From Fragilariopsis cylindrus CCMP1102 (taxonomy: Eukaryota; Bacillariophyta; Bacillariophyceae; Bacillariales; Bacillariaceae): a stretch of DNA of 64,000 bases. Numbering within the stretch: position 1 is the stretch's first letter; every line of letters starts with the position of its first letter. Below the pieces are notes generated by a model. The model saw nothing but the letters and a program-made list of their open reading frames with translations, made no database searches and was not told the origin of the DNA. The DNA is taken from positions 248,001 through 312,000 of the forward strand of contig FMBT01000304.1 of NCBI GenBank assembly GCA_900095095.1, given 5' to 3'. Shown in pieces: positions 43,151 to 54,283 of the stretch. Made by a program: the position numbers and the translations under genes.

Positions 43151-44056
43151 TTAGGAGTGATGTGTCTACTGTTATAAAAACAGCTATTCACGAAGTAAGC
43201 AGATCAGTTTACAGAATTAAACAACCCAACAGCAAAGGTAGGTAGGTACGGTAGGTAGGTGACGTCGTTTTTTCAGTTGTACGCACTGCCACAGAAATAA
43301 TAGTACTGTATGCGCATTCTTGAGTGCGTGTGTTTTGTTTCTCTTGATACTGAAAAAGATTTCATTGACAGATTTTATATGAAGTAACCGCCTCGCGCGC
43401 ATAATTTTATTTTTTGTACATATCATCCATCCATACTCCGACAAATTACGCGATCAAAACCATTTCAATTTGTCGTAAGTAACTCAATCTAAAAAATCGC
43501 TTTCGACCGTTTTACTGGTAAGATTCTATCTACCCTCATTATTTTTATGTTGTTGTATCTAAGTTGTCCGTTAAAGTATCTAACAAACCAAAAAATTATT
43601 TATGGCCAAAATTCGATGCTCATTTTTGTGGAAGTAAATTGGAATTGTCAGACGATATTTCACATCATTTTCTTTTCTTACTACCGTTACCGTACAGTAG
43701 CAATCCAATAGATAGATATCTACTACCGTACGTCTATCTCATCCCCAAAGGAATTAGTTTTGACTGAGGCAGGGAATACGTGCAGTAAGCGCTAGGAAGA
43801 CAGCCACACCACCACAAAACAAAACAAGACTGGATCTTGCCAAAAGGAACAAAACTTTTGTCGAGCAAAACACAAATACTTTTCCTTCATTAATTAAGTT
43901 CGTTGATTTGTGTTGGTGTGTGTGAAGGGACAAACAAGTTTGTTTCTCTGTTGTCATTTTTCGACACACGACAACGACAGAAAGAAAGAATTTGAAGACA
44001 AGAAAGATAGAAAGAACGTTCGTCATCTCGTGGAAAGGTTGGCCTCATTTAATATT
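43151..44056. other. Divergent intergenic region, no gene seen
   Basis: Between the starts of the CoA-binding gene (minus) and the four-TM gene (plus). It contains 'ggtaggtaggtacggtaggtaggt' (43238-43261). A possible upstream in-frame ATG for the plus gene at 43910 is treated under that gene. Both flanking genes start outward, so shared control is possible but unproven. Confidence 0.45.
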
Positions 44057-44483
44057 ATGGATTCTGTATTCACATACTTACAGAGTTGGGCCAACGTCGA
44101 CGACGAAGATGACGACGGCAATGATAACAGCAATAGTAACGATAACAATTGTCAACAATCATTGGGTGGTGGGATTACTATTCCATCATGCAATGTTGAT
44201 GTGTCGATGATAGGAGGGTCCACAACTACTACAGTTGTTGTCGAAGTTCCTGACCTAGAAGTACAACAACAACAACACCATTATGCGTTGAGAAAAAAGC
44301 CAACAAAATCATTCGGGGATTTACTAATTGCAAAGAGTAAAGAAATGGCTGATCGGATAGTACCATTTCGAGCTACTTTTTCCTCAGATAACAGGACCAA
44401 AATCAAAACAAAAAAGACGTCGTCGTCACCGTCATCGTCGCCGTCGCCGTCATCGTCGATAAGTAGTAGAACTGCAAGTAGTA

Positions 44484-44516
<33 letters not shown>

Positions 44517-46807
44517 TCGAATGGGCAAACCCGCTATCCTCAAATAGTACCAATGATTCATTCGTCGATGGAACAACAGCAAGTTCAAAACGACAACGTC
44601 AAAAGCAACAGTCCAAGCAGAATAAGCATAAACATTGGCATTGGTTTGGTTTTCCACATGGTATAATGTGGACAATAATGGCTATAATGTTTGGTTGGAT
44701 TGGTACATATTTATCATATATGGCAAGACAAACACCAAATTTTGTATCTATCGAAAATAATCCTATTTATATAGATCCAATGTATGAAAAATTAACATCA
44801 GTCGGTATGATAAATATAGAATTATGTTGGAATACAACACATATAGATTTATACCAAAAGATAGAAAAAGGACAGCAGGAAGAAGGTGAACGAAGACAAC
44901 CAAGTAGTGTTGCTATTGCAGCAGTATTCGATGATGATTTTTTTGGCATTAATAACAATCATGGATATTATGATGCTACTGCTACTGCTACTGCTACAGA
45001 ATACATTGCGAACAACAACAACAACAATGATGATGGTGCAGCAGCAGCGGTAGTATCATTGTCGTCAGCACCGTCAACACCGTCAACACCGTCAACACCG
45101 TCAACACCAACAACCTCAGAATCAGGGTCCGAATCAGGATTCGAATCAGAACAACTAGAACAACTAGAACAACCATGTATAATACATCGTTTAACATCCA
45201 ACAATGTACAGAATGATATAATGTATACAATATCAAGATCAGTGGCATTTTTAGCATTTTTATTTGGTTTATTTAGTAGTACAATATTATTAACGACAAG
45301 TATATGTTGGAAAACAATTAATTTAAAACCATTAGGTATCTGTTATTTAATTGCCTATTTTCTACAAAGTTTTACATTTTTAATTTTTGATTCCAAAATT
45401 TGTAATACTATTGGTAACAATAACAATGAACAACAACAACAAGAAGAAAAAGGAGGAAATGATGGTAATAGTAGTAGTAGTAGTGGTGGATCATGTTCAA
45501 TAAATACAGGTGGGATATATAGTGCATTAGCAAGTATATGTTTTATTATAGCATGTGCTGCAGCAGCACGGATGGATAATAAACAACAACGTAGTATAAT
45601 AATACAAAAAGAATCAGAAGAACAAGAAGATCATGAAAATGAAAACGAAGAAGAAGATGAAATAAGATATCGTCAACAAGAGCAGCACCTCGAAGAACAA
45701 CGTATAATCTATGAACAACAAATGTTAATTATGGCTCAAATTGAAAAGAATAAATTTAGTAATAGTAATGCTTCAAAGAACAAGTCTTCATTGCCATCAT
45801 CACGTGGTACTCAAAAAGGTCCGATCATTCAAAAAAGTTCACAGCGAAAAGAAAAACAGCAAAAGCAAAAGCAAACAAAACAATCATTGATTAAAAAACC
45901 AAAAACAATCAGTATTAAAGATCGAAATGATACAGATGAAACTTACTACACAAATATTAACGATGATAATGATAATGACGATGCTGACAATGACAATGAT
46001 GGGAGGAGAAGAAGAAAGTCTTCGACGAGGACGGCGTCTCCTAATAACCATCAACATCTACTACAAAGGAAGGAATCATCAATGATGATGACACGTTCAC
46101 GTTCACGTTCACATCCAGCCAGTAATAGTAGGAAAGATATCAGTTCGAAAAACAACAATACTAATAATAATAACAACAACAACAATGAACGATCATCATC
46201 ACCTACTCGAAAACAACAGCAACACAAACAGCAACAGCAACACCATCAACCCTCCTCGCCAAGTACTAGAAATAGTATTAAAACACGTACACCACATACA
46301 GCAACAGCACCATTACACAAAAAAAGACAGCATTCTAAACAGCAGCAGCAGCAGCAGCAGCAGTCCCTCCGCTTGCAACAACAGTCACAAGATCAACAGC
46401 GTAGTCCTCGAAAAAATAAAAGAACTGATCTTACTGTTGATGTTGTTGATTACGACTATGATAAGAGGACAATAACAGCAACGAATCTGGCGTCGTCGTC
46501 ACCATCATCATTGGGACGTAATAGTAATTTTGCTCCAAAAAATTCTTCAGCAACGCCTGGAGCTAATAGTAGTAATAGTAGGTCTCCTCGTCCACTTTCA
46601 CGCTGTAGTAGTACTACAAGATCCTCTTCTATGTCAAGGAGACAACAAAAACAACATCAAGGAGAACAAAAACAACATGAACGAAAACAACGACCTTCAT
46701 CATCGACGACTACGTGTAGTAGAACGACTTTGAATCCACCCCTATCAAGTAAACAAATTGACGTCGTTGTTGACGACGACGATGACAGCTCACATTACGA
46801 GCTGTAG
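44057..46807 (+). CDS. Four-transmembrane protein with long Gln/Asn/Ser-rich C-terminal tail
   Basis: The start is taken at MDSVFTYLQSW (44057); the frame is open back to an ATG at 43910, but those 49 residues look like leader. From 44057 the protein is 916 residues. Four membrane spans are visible: MWTIMAIMFGWIGTYLSYMA, VAFLAFLFGLFSSTILLTT, LKPLGICYLIAYFLQSFTF and YSALASICFIIACAAAA. A large loop between spans 1 and 2 has cysteines (IELCWN, QPCIIH). Spans 2-4 with SICW and a CSINTGG loop before span 4 match a four-TM architecture (claudin/tetraspanin-like in layout only) that I associate with an expanded diatom family of unknown function. The N-terminal 190 residues are low-complexity and basic; the C-terminal 390 residues are Gln/Lys/Ser-rich with coiled-coil character near RYRQQEQHLEEQRIIYEQQ. 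Role unknown. Confidence 0.7.
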
Positions 46808-46921
46808 ATACTGTAATATATATTATATAATTTATAGTCAAGATAAGAATTAATCGAAAAATAGTACTATAATATTAGTATAGTAAATAATATCTAGTAC
46901 ACTACCTAGTAATGTAGCCTA

Positions 46922-47275
46922 CCAAGTTCTATTCCAAGTCACTGTTCATAGTGTTGCTTCAAGTGACGCACCCAGTTCCGCCCCAAGTCTGGAACAAGTT
47001 TTGTTGCAAAGTTTTGTTCCTAGTACTGTACCAAGTGATACCCAGTTCAGTTCCAAGTCACTACCCAAGTCTCGAGCCGAGCAGTGTTGCTCCAATTGAT
47101 GCACCCAGTTCCATTCCAAGTCTGGAACCAATAATCACAGGCCAAGTCTCGAGCCAAGTGGTGATCCTAGCACTGTTCATAGTGTTGCTCCAATGGAAGC
47201 ACTCAGTTTGGTTCCAAATCGGGAACCAAGTGCATTACCTAGTGCTCTGCCCAATTCTATTGAAATTCCACGAGA
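46922..47275 (+). pseudogene. Decayed PS-repeat gene fragment with frameshifts
   Basis: PS-repeat code is plain but jumps frame: SSDAPSSAPSLE, then VPSTVPSD, then SSVPSHYPSLEPSSVAPID and APSSIPSLEP, then (after another shift) LEPSGDPSTV and REPSALPSALPNS. No signal peptide or other domain of a complete protein is attached. At least three indels interrupt the frame, so it is a relic of the PS-repeat surface proteins seen intact at 1-2812. Confidence 0.75.
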
Positions 47276-47357
47276 AGGAGAAACGATCCCCCTATCGGTT
47301 GATTTCGCTTGATTTTGATTCAACATTATATTCTCCACTTTTACCTGCAAACAATCG

Positions 47358-47431
47358 CAGAGGTGGTTTAGATGTTTATGACGCGCCTTTAACACAGCTG
47401 AGGTCGGGGGTTCGATTCCCCTCCATGTACG
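47358..47431 (+). tRNA. tRNA-Val(AAC)-like sequence with unpaired acceptor stem (probable tRNA pseudogene)
   Basis: 74 nt with the right spacing for a tRNA. The A-box-like tggtttagatg begins at T8 (47365). The anticodon loop is ttaacac (anticodon AAC) with a stem of four pairs of five. The variable loop is aggtc, and the T arm ggggg-ttcgatt-cccct has an intact B box. The D stem pairs three of four. The acceptor (gcagagg versus ccatgta) pairs only at two Watson-Crick positions plus one wobble. It is either a decayed tRNA-Val or the head of a tRNA-derived SINE; I do not expect it to be charged. Confidence 0.45.
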
Positions 47432-47613
47432 TTTAAAAAATAGTAAAAAGTAACCACGAAAGAAGAAAAATTTAAAAAGAATAGTAAAAGTAATTGATGC
47501 TGTTGCGCTTTACCTCTCTTTATATTATATCATATGAATGGATCTTGTCTATGTGTATTATATCTATTCAAATTCTGTACTCTACTGTATCTATTTATTC
47601 TATATTAAATTCC

Positions 47614-49494
47614 CTATTGTTTGTTGTATCTTGTTTTACTTTTGATACCATTATCAGCACCAAGACCACCGCTGTTGTATAATAATAACGAAGATTCTTC
47701 TTTTTTATCATCATTGTTGTCTCCCTTACAAGTCGACTCAGATGACCAACACGAGGATGAAGCATCCCCCATAGGTGACGAATCATGTGGTCGTCGTCCT
47801 CCTCGGAATATTGGTCGCCAAATTCGACGACTGACGAAACGTAGTGTACCACCCCCACCACCCCCACCACCACTCACTCGTAATAGTCGTGGGCTTGTGC
47901 TTGTACTTGTTACTGACGTTGGAATCATTTTGTTTGTTGGTCTGACCTTCTTTGCTGATGATGATTCTGCTATTGCTGCTCTCTGTTTACTGATAATGCA
48001 TTGTTTCTTGCAGTCAATTTCAGTCGTAAAAAAATCTTTTAAGACTTTTGCAGATGGACGTACATTAATTCTATTCGACCATGATCTTTGAATGATTTTC
48101 GTCAGATTTTTACCAATATAATCATGGTGTGTTGGTATAATTGGTCGTTCACCTTCGACGAAAACACGACGTTCGTGTTGTGCAACTGTATATATATCTG
48201 GAAATACCTTATCGGATTGTGGTAGTACCAAAATTTGATAGGCTAATAGTCCAAACGAGTAGATATCAACCTTTTGATTATATCCTCCATGTTGCTGTTG
48301 TTTCATACCAACTTCTTTTGCCATATAACGTCTTGAACCAACCTTTTGTGTTAAATGAAATAGTTCATCATCTTGATGATTATGATTATGACGATGTGAT
48401 GATTTTGGTGGTAGTTTACGTGCAACGTTGAAATCAAATATCTTTACTACATTGGGATGATGATAATCAAAACCAACGTTATCCCCCTTCAAATCACGAT
48501 GGATGATACGATTAGAATGTAAATATTCTATTCCATCTGCCAATTGTTTACATACATCTAAACGTTCAATCCAAAATTCATCCCTTGCATCCTTACTATT
48601 ATTATGATGACGATGATGTGGGATCTTGACAATAAAATCTGCAACTCGTACACGTTGTAATTGTTTCAAATGATGTCTCCATTCTGAAAACTTTTCTGTT
48701 AAACTACCAGATAAACGTTCCAATACTAATACAAACCCATCTGGACGTACTAATAATTGTTGGTTATTATTATCATCATCATTGTTGCCATCGTCGTTGT
48801 CATCGTTGCTACAAAAAAATCCTTCCAGACCACTTGATGTACAACCAACTAATTTTAATATATTTGTATGTTTTGTTAATCTTGCTAATATTGCACCCTC
48901 CCTAACTAAATCAGATGCGATAGATGCAATTGTACGATCTTTCTTTGTTCCTTGAAATAAATCTGGACGTAACATCTTTACTACAAATTGTTCATTTTCA
49001 GATTGTTGTGTATCTGCTTTGACTAGTACACTCTGTTGTTGTTGTTGTTGTTCGTCTTTGAATGATTTGACTACACGTACTTGTGCAAAAGCACCCATAC
49101 CAAGTATTTCACCCATTTCAAGTTTGGACGTAGACGTATTTCTTAATTGACTATTAATATCTTGCCGTTCCATGAAAGTCTGACTCTGATTTACGTTTTC
49201 GTATTCTTCCATCAAACCACGACCGATACGTCTCTTAGCATGACGTAGTAACTTTTCTCGTTGTTGTTCAATTGTTGGTTCCTGTTCCTGTTTTGCAACA
49301 GTAACAACTTGTTGCTGTTGTTCATGTTGCTCGACGACGAGATGATGAGGATGTGCCATCGCAGATGATCGGACGAAAGATGAAGATCGTGCTTTCGCTG
49401 CCATATTGTTCTTGTCGTTATCGTCTTTTGTCGAATGGTGATGTTGTTGTGCACGCTTGAAATGACTTCCTTTATTGAATTTAGGAACTGCCAT
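47614..49494 (-). CDS. TKL-like protein kinase with DFN and AKE motif variants
   Basis: 626 residues, single exon. Residues 1-125 are Gln/His-rich. The kinase domain covers about 128-490: glycine loop GMGAFAQV (132-139), VAIK-type lysine K173 (FVVKML), C-helix glutamate E199, catalytic loop IHRDLKGDN (331-339; D334, N339), metal site DFN (354-356) in place of DFG, activation segment end MAKE (391-394) in place of APE, then VDIYSFGLLAYQ and the TKL-like RPSAKVL. Lysine, HRD and the metal-binding Asp are all kept, so activity is possible in spite of the two changes. Insertions (Asn/Asp run at 229-246, His-rich at 292-300 and 366-374) sit in loops. The tail is Ser-rich with a Gly run. An N-lobe/helix region before 128 (RIGRGLMEEYENVNQ) might be regulatory. 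The substrate is unknown. Confidence 0.82.
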   Translation of the reverse strand: MAVPKFNKGSHFKRAQQHHHSTKDDNDKNNMAAKARSSSFVRSSAMAHPHHLVVEQHEQQQQVVTVAKQEQEPTIEQQREKLLRHAKRRIGRGLMEEYENVNQSQTFMERQDINSQLRNTSTSKLEMGEILGMGAFAQVRVVKSFKDEQQQQQQSVLVKADTQQSENEQFVVKMLRPDLFQGTKKDRTIASIASDLVREGAILARLTKHTNILKLVGCTSSGLEGFFCSNDDNDDGNNDDDNNNQQLLVRPDGFVLVLERLSGSLTEKFSEWRHHLKQLQRVRVADFIVKIPHHRHHNNSKDARDEFWIERLDVCKQLADGIEYLHSNRIIHRDLKGDNVGFDYHHPNVVKIFDFNVARKLPPKSSHRHNHNHQDDELFHLTQKVGSRRYMAKEVGMKQQQHGGYNQKVDIYSFGLLAYQILVLPQSDKVFPDIYTVAQHERRVFVEGERPIIPTHHDYIGKNLTKIIQRSWSNRINVRPSAKVLKDFFTTEIDCKKQCIISKQRAAIAESSSAKKVRPTNKMIPTSVTSTSTSPRLLRVSGGGGGGGGTLRFVSRRIWRPIFRGGRRPHDSSPMGDASSSCWSSESTCKGDNNDDKKEESSLLLYNSGGLGADNGIKSKTRYNKQ

Positions 49495-50643
49495 GATTGC
49501 TGTTGATGTACCGGTACAGTATGTTAGAGTTTGTTTCTATTCGTTAGCCTTTATTGTTGTAATAAGAGTATGTTTGTTTTGTTTTGTGTTCAGTTGAGGT
49601 GAATGAATCATTTGCTTTCATTATGAGCGCATCATTTTATTTAGAATTTTCTTTGCGGGCTTACTAATTTCCTCTGTGCTATGTTTACTGTACTATTACT
49701 ACTTAGCGGCGGTATGTTTGAACCAGTTTAGCTGGTACTCGGAGTTGTAAAATAAATAAATATCGGAGATGTTTGACTAGAACGTGCGTCACGCAACTAA
49801 GCAACTTTCAATCACTTCTGAGAACCGGGCACAACAACTAGTACTGTACTTATTTAATTTTTGTGAGTGAGTGAGTGAGTGAGTGAGTGAGTCCGGTTTG
49901 ATGAAAGTGCTAACCAAGTCAGTGGTAAATGAGAACACGTTTCGCTTCGCTTTTTAATGTATCACTATGATTTTACTCAGCAAGCAAGATTGAAATCGAA
50001 ATTCATAGTACAGTACTGTGTATGTTTGGTTAACAAGAATGGCAAATATGAAGCAAGCAACACCGCGTCTAAGAAAGAAAAACGAAACGCGCACCAATCA
50101 TTACTCACTGGAATACTTAGCAAGTCTCCGATTAATTTAAGGTGATACTGTATTACTGTATGTGGGATATAACAACTCCAACTCCGCTCAACACAACCAA
50201 TACAACACTGTAAAGACACGTCTCTTATTCTCGCTACTATTGTTGGAGTGAGTGAGTGATTGTGGCTCTTATTAGTCACAGATCACAAGACATTAGCGAC
50301 TTTAAACTAGGAGCGAATATCGGTAGTTGTACAGTAGCCGCAAGAGCTCATAGAATAATAACTCATCACACGCACAAAACAAAAGGTGGAAATCGACCTA
50401 GATTATACTCTATAATAAAGGAAGATAAAAAATGGTTTATTTTTACGATTTGATTCCATACCGTGACGAGGAGTGCTATCGTTGACGCCACTATCGCGTT
50501 GTACTCTTTTCCATAGCCATTATAGTTGCTGTACTGTATCGTATTATTATCGAGATCAGAAGGACGGAATGCAAATAAGGCGCGTCTTGAACCCTTTTCG
50601 ATCGTATGATCCTAAATTTTCTTTATCAGCATCGTCGTAAATT
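49495..50643. other. Intergenic DNA with a (GTGA)n microsatellite
   Basis: (gtga)n lies at 49863-49891. TACTGTA/TACAGTA words occur at 49512, 49688, 49840, 50009 and 50150. Frames at 49957-50453 cover each other on both strands with no domain. I see no gene. Confidence 0.5.
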
Positions 50644-53600
50644 TCACGCAAGAGCTCCTCGTCGACGGATTGAATCGGAATCGTTATCCTCATCACTGAA
50701 ACCATTTTCTCCATCATCGTGATCAGAAAAACCACCGTTCTGCTCCATCGTTGACGAGAGTTCAACAGCACCGTATTTCTTCATTCCACTACCTTCCTTT
50801 CGTCGACAAAAGCAAGACCATATAGACCAAACGAAACAAGCTAATCCCGCTATAGTGACAAAAACGGCTACACCTAAAAGAAAGGAAACCATGGTACAGT
50901 AAACAAGAGATGATGAGGAAAGTTTGTTTGTAGAGAATGGGTGATCATACACAATTGCGGACGGATGCTATACTCATTTGTCGCTATCGCCGGGGTTGTC
51001 GTATACACACAAACAAAAAAACACACACAAACACACAGGTCGAATTAAGTTCAAAACTTACCTCCAACAACATATTGTACAATTGGCGAAGATGACGTAT
51101 TCTGTGAAGTAGACGCATTATTTGAAGAAGACGTAGTAAAATCATACTTATCTTTACATTGGGTTTTCGTACAACTATTGCCATTGCCATTGTCATCACA
51201 AACGGGACATTCAACTTTGACATCGTCATCGTCATCATCATCATCATCGTCGTCATCGCATTTTTCTTGTGCCGGACATTTTGGACACGACGACGATGAT
51301 GATGAACCACCACCACCACTTTCTGATTCTAATGGCTTCACTGCATTTAAATCTTGTTTGTACGTTTGAAATGATTGTTTGTATATAAATGTTTCTAACA
51401 TATCTAAAGCAACACCTGGTACATCCATTGGTACCATATGACCCGAATTTAATACTTTCAAAAAGTATAAATTTTCATATTCTTTAATGTATCCACCTAA
51501 TTTATCTATTGATGATGATTTCCATCCATATCTTGATGCAGTTTGATATTCATTTTGATAATTCCATTCTAAATTCTCTAATGCATTTTCATTACCAACA
51601 TGATTACAGATTAAATCATGTACACCATTAAAAAATAACAATTGTATTTTATCATCTTCATCAGTATCATTTAATAATTCAATTATATCTTGTGTTACAC
51701 CTAATCCATCTTGATGTGATAATGCATTATAGGGTGGATCTGTACATTCCCTATACCGTTGTCCAGATTCCCATGATGGCATTGCATGTATTGCATTTAA
51801 TACATCTTTAATTGGTGCATTCGATATTTGTTCTGTTTGTCCTAAATATGCTTCAACATCCTTATGTCCTGGTGGGAATTCACGTGATCCACCTCTTTTT
51901 GATTCCCATTTTCTTTGATCATATTGACTAACTTTATATGGTGCACCACCACCATTACCTAAACTATTAGATATAACATCATCCAATAATGAAAAACATG
52001 TCCTTGATGTATATATACCAGCTTTTAAATCAGTACGACAAGTTTCTTCCTTTTTAGCTAGAGCACGTTCTTGTCCTTTACCAATTAATCCATACCCATA
52101 CGCGGCCTCATGGGCTGAATATTGATATATTGGATCAAACCAACCATTACCAATTAATGCACCAGTCAATGGCATTATGATACTATCTTGGTTGTTTTTC
52201 TTATTTGGTTTATTCTTAATATCAATATTCTTTTTACGTATATAATTCATCATACTTGGTATATAATGTCCAGCATGTGATTCACCTGAAAAATATAATG
52301 GACGTTGTAATGTTGTTGTTATTGGTGTTTTACCAACTTCTGTATCTGTAAATTTATCACTATGAAGTTTCATAAATTCGGTTAAAAAATAATAAAAATC
52401 AATATTAACTTTTTCATCATCGGATGGATAATTAAAACTGGTAGTGAATGATAGTCCTGTACCGACCGGTTGATCTATATATAATGTATAGGCTGGTGCT
52501 GTATGCCAACTATATGGATCAATTTCTATATTATTCCAATCATCACCCTTTCCACCACCAGGCCTTAATCGGAATGGACCATTTTCTACCCATAATCCAT
52601 CCATTGAGGAACATGCGGGACCACCTGTATTAAAAGCGGGAGAAAGGAAGGGAGGAAGGAAGGTAGGAAGAACAAGAAAAAATATAGAGTGAGTCCGAGT
52701 TGAGTCCGAGTCGCTTTTGTGTAAAATTTTCATCGTACGTGTGTACAAAAGGGAAGAAAAGTGAAGTCAAGATCTTTTGTCTCTCTGTGGTGTCTTCCAC
52801 ACGTTCGATAGTCGATTCGAATTCGAATTCGATTCGAGTTGGATGATGTAATCGGAATCATATACTTCCATAACGTTCACGTTCGCGTTCACCTGAGCAG
52901 TAGTAGCAGTAGTAGCAGTAGTAGCAGTAGCAGCAGTAGCAGCAGCAGCATAACAGGCACAGGCACCGATAAATCTGTGATCACGACCGACGGGAGTCAA
53001 ACCGAATCTAATCTAATCGAATCGAATCAAATCGAAACGAAATGAAATGACGGCAAACTAATACTGAATCATTTAATAGCAGTAGTAGCTGCATTTACTT
53101 GCAAAAATGTATTTCAAAACAAAAAGTGCAAAACAATGTAATGTAAAACGTACCATTTAACCAAATAACTAATGGTATATCTTTTGTTTCATCTTGAATT
53201 AATCCTGCAGATTTTGCTTTTTGGACAGCAGTAGCATCTGGTTCAAATAACCAATAAAATAAATATCCATCACCCTTTTCATTGACAGGTAATAATCCAG
53301 ACCAATGTTTTGTATTCTTGAAGTCAACATTTTCAAGTAATGGCATATCTGTTACTAAATGATCATCTGGACCTTTTGCTACAGGTACATTCACATTATT
53401 TTTTAATAATCTATTACTAGTAGTAGCAGTAGTACCGTCTTCTTCCTTTTCTTCTGCTAATAGTCTATCAACCATAAATGATGATGATGCTAATGGATCT
53501 CGACGAACTGCCTGTACGACGACGACTTGTAGTAGTAGTAGTAGCACTAGTCCGATGAATGCGGCAAAACGCCTCATTGCTGTCATTCCCACCCTTGCTG

Positions 53601-53688
53601 TACTTGTTCTTGTCGACAAATTCATCCGTGTCGTCGACGACGACGTCGTCGTCATGTCTGATTTCGTCATTATTTGATCAGTAGTCAT
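50644..53688 (-). CDS. KEX1-type serine carboxypeptidase (peptidase S10) with C-terminal TM, three exons
   Basis: Exons are 53154-53688, 51062-52624 and 50644-50873. The introns (52625-53153 with GTACGT...CAG; 50874-51061 with GTAAGT...TTTTAG) are both phase 1, and joining restores VIWLNGGPACSSMDG and PIVQYVVGGVAVFV. The product is 775 residues. A hydrophobic segment (FIGLVLLLLLQVVVVQA, residues about 43-60) is the signal; an internal Met just before it (MRRFAAF) may be the true start. The catalytic triad is Ser294 in FSGESHAGHYIP, Asp515 in NGVHDLICNHVG and His574 in NSGHMVPMD. LWVENGPFRL and VGTGLSFT are typical S10 segments. After a Cys/Asp-rich linker (CPKCPAQEKCDDDD) exon 3 supplies one membrane span (VAVFVTIAGLACFVWSIW) and a cytosolic acidic tail. 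KEX1 relatives trim basic residues from proproteins in the trans-Golgi after a kexin has cut, and a kexin-like gene lies 7 kb away. Confidence 0.9.
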
Positions 53689-54283
53689 TTATTGTCAATT
53701 AATTTTCGCTCCTTTTTTTCTTTCTCTCCGAAATAAATACGATTCGATTCGTCTCTTTATCTATCAAGTAAGATGCACCAAAAAAGATCGTCACACACAA
53801 CGTAAATGGGTGTTAGTTTAGTGGTAGACGTTCCGACGAGTATATATTTTATTGTAGCTGTCAAGAAAGAAGGAAGATAAGCGAAAAGACTTTTATGTGT
53901 TCTTGTCTGTTTCTTTTTGTTGTTATTTGTCTTTGGTCCTTTTCTTTGGGTTGGGTGATGATGATAGATCTTTATGAATTCGGGGGAGATAAAAATTAAT
54001 CTAGATCGAATCACTAACTCGACTCGACTCACTCGACTCGACTTATTTTTGTGCATCACCCCCAAATTTGGCAGAGCCGAGAAATAATACTACGACACAC
54101 GTTAGAAAGATACGCCTCTTGTTTGTGCCTGTAACGGCGACGTACAAGACACAACTGCACATAACATAACGTTTCAAAAGCAAAGGACAAGCAAACAACA
54201 AGCGTTCAACTTCTATCTCGACACTATTGTCTTCGCGAAGTACAGTCTTTATACCTTAGTTTAATCTCAATAACAATCATACA
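53689..54283. promoter_or_regulatory. Divergent region between KEX1-type and G-beta genes
   Basis: 595 bp between the two starts. It contains a (ctcga)n-type run (actcgactcgactcactcga, about 54015-54038) and a tRNA-like 5' half (ttagtttagtggtagac at 53811-53827) without a matching 3' half. Shared promoter by position only. Confidence 0.4.

Noticed and set aside
53805-53880. tRNA gene suggested by ttagtttagtggtagac
   Set aside because: Only a D-arm-like 5' half is present; no anticodon arm or T arm (no ggttcga box) follows at tRNA spacing.
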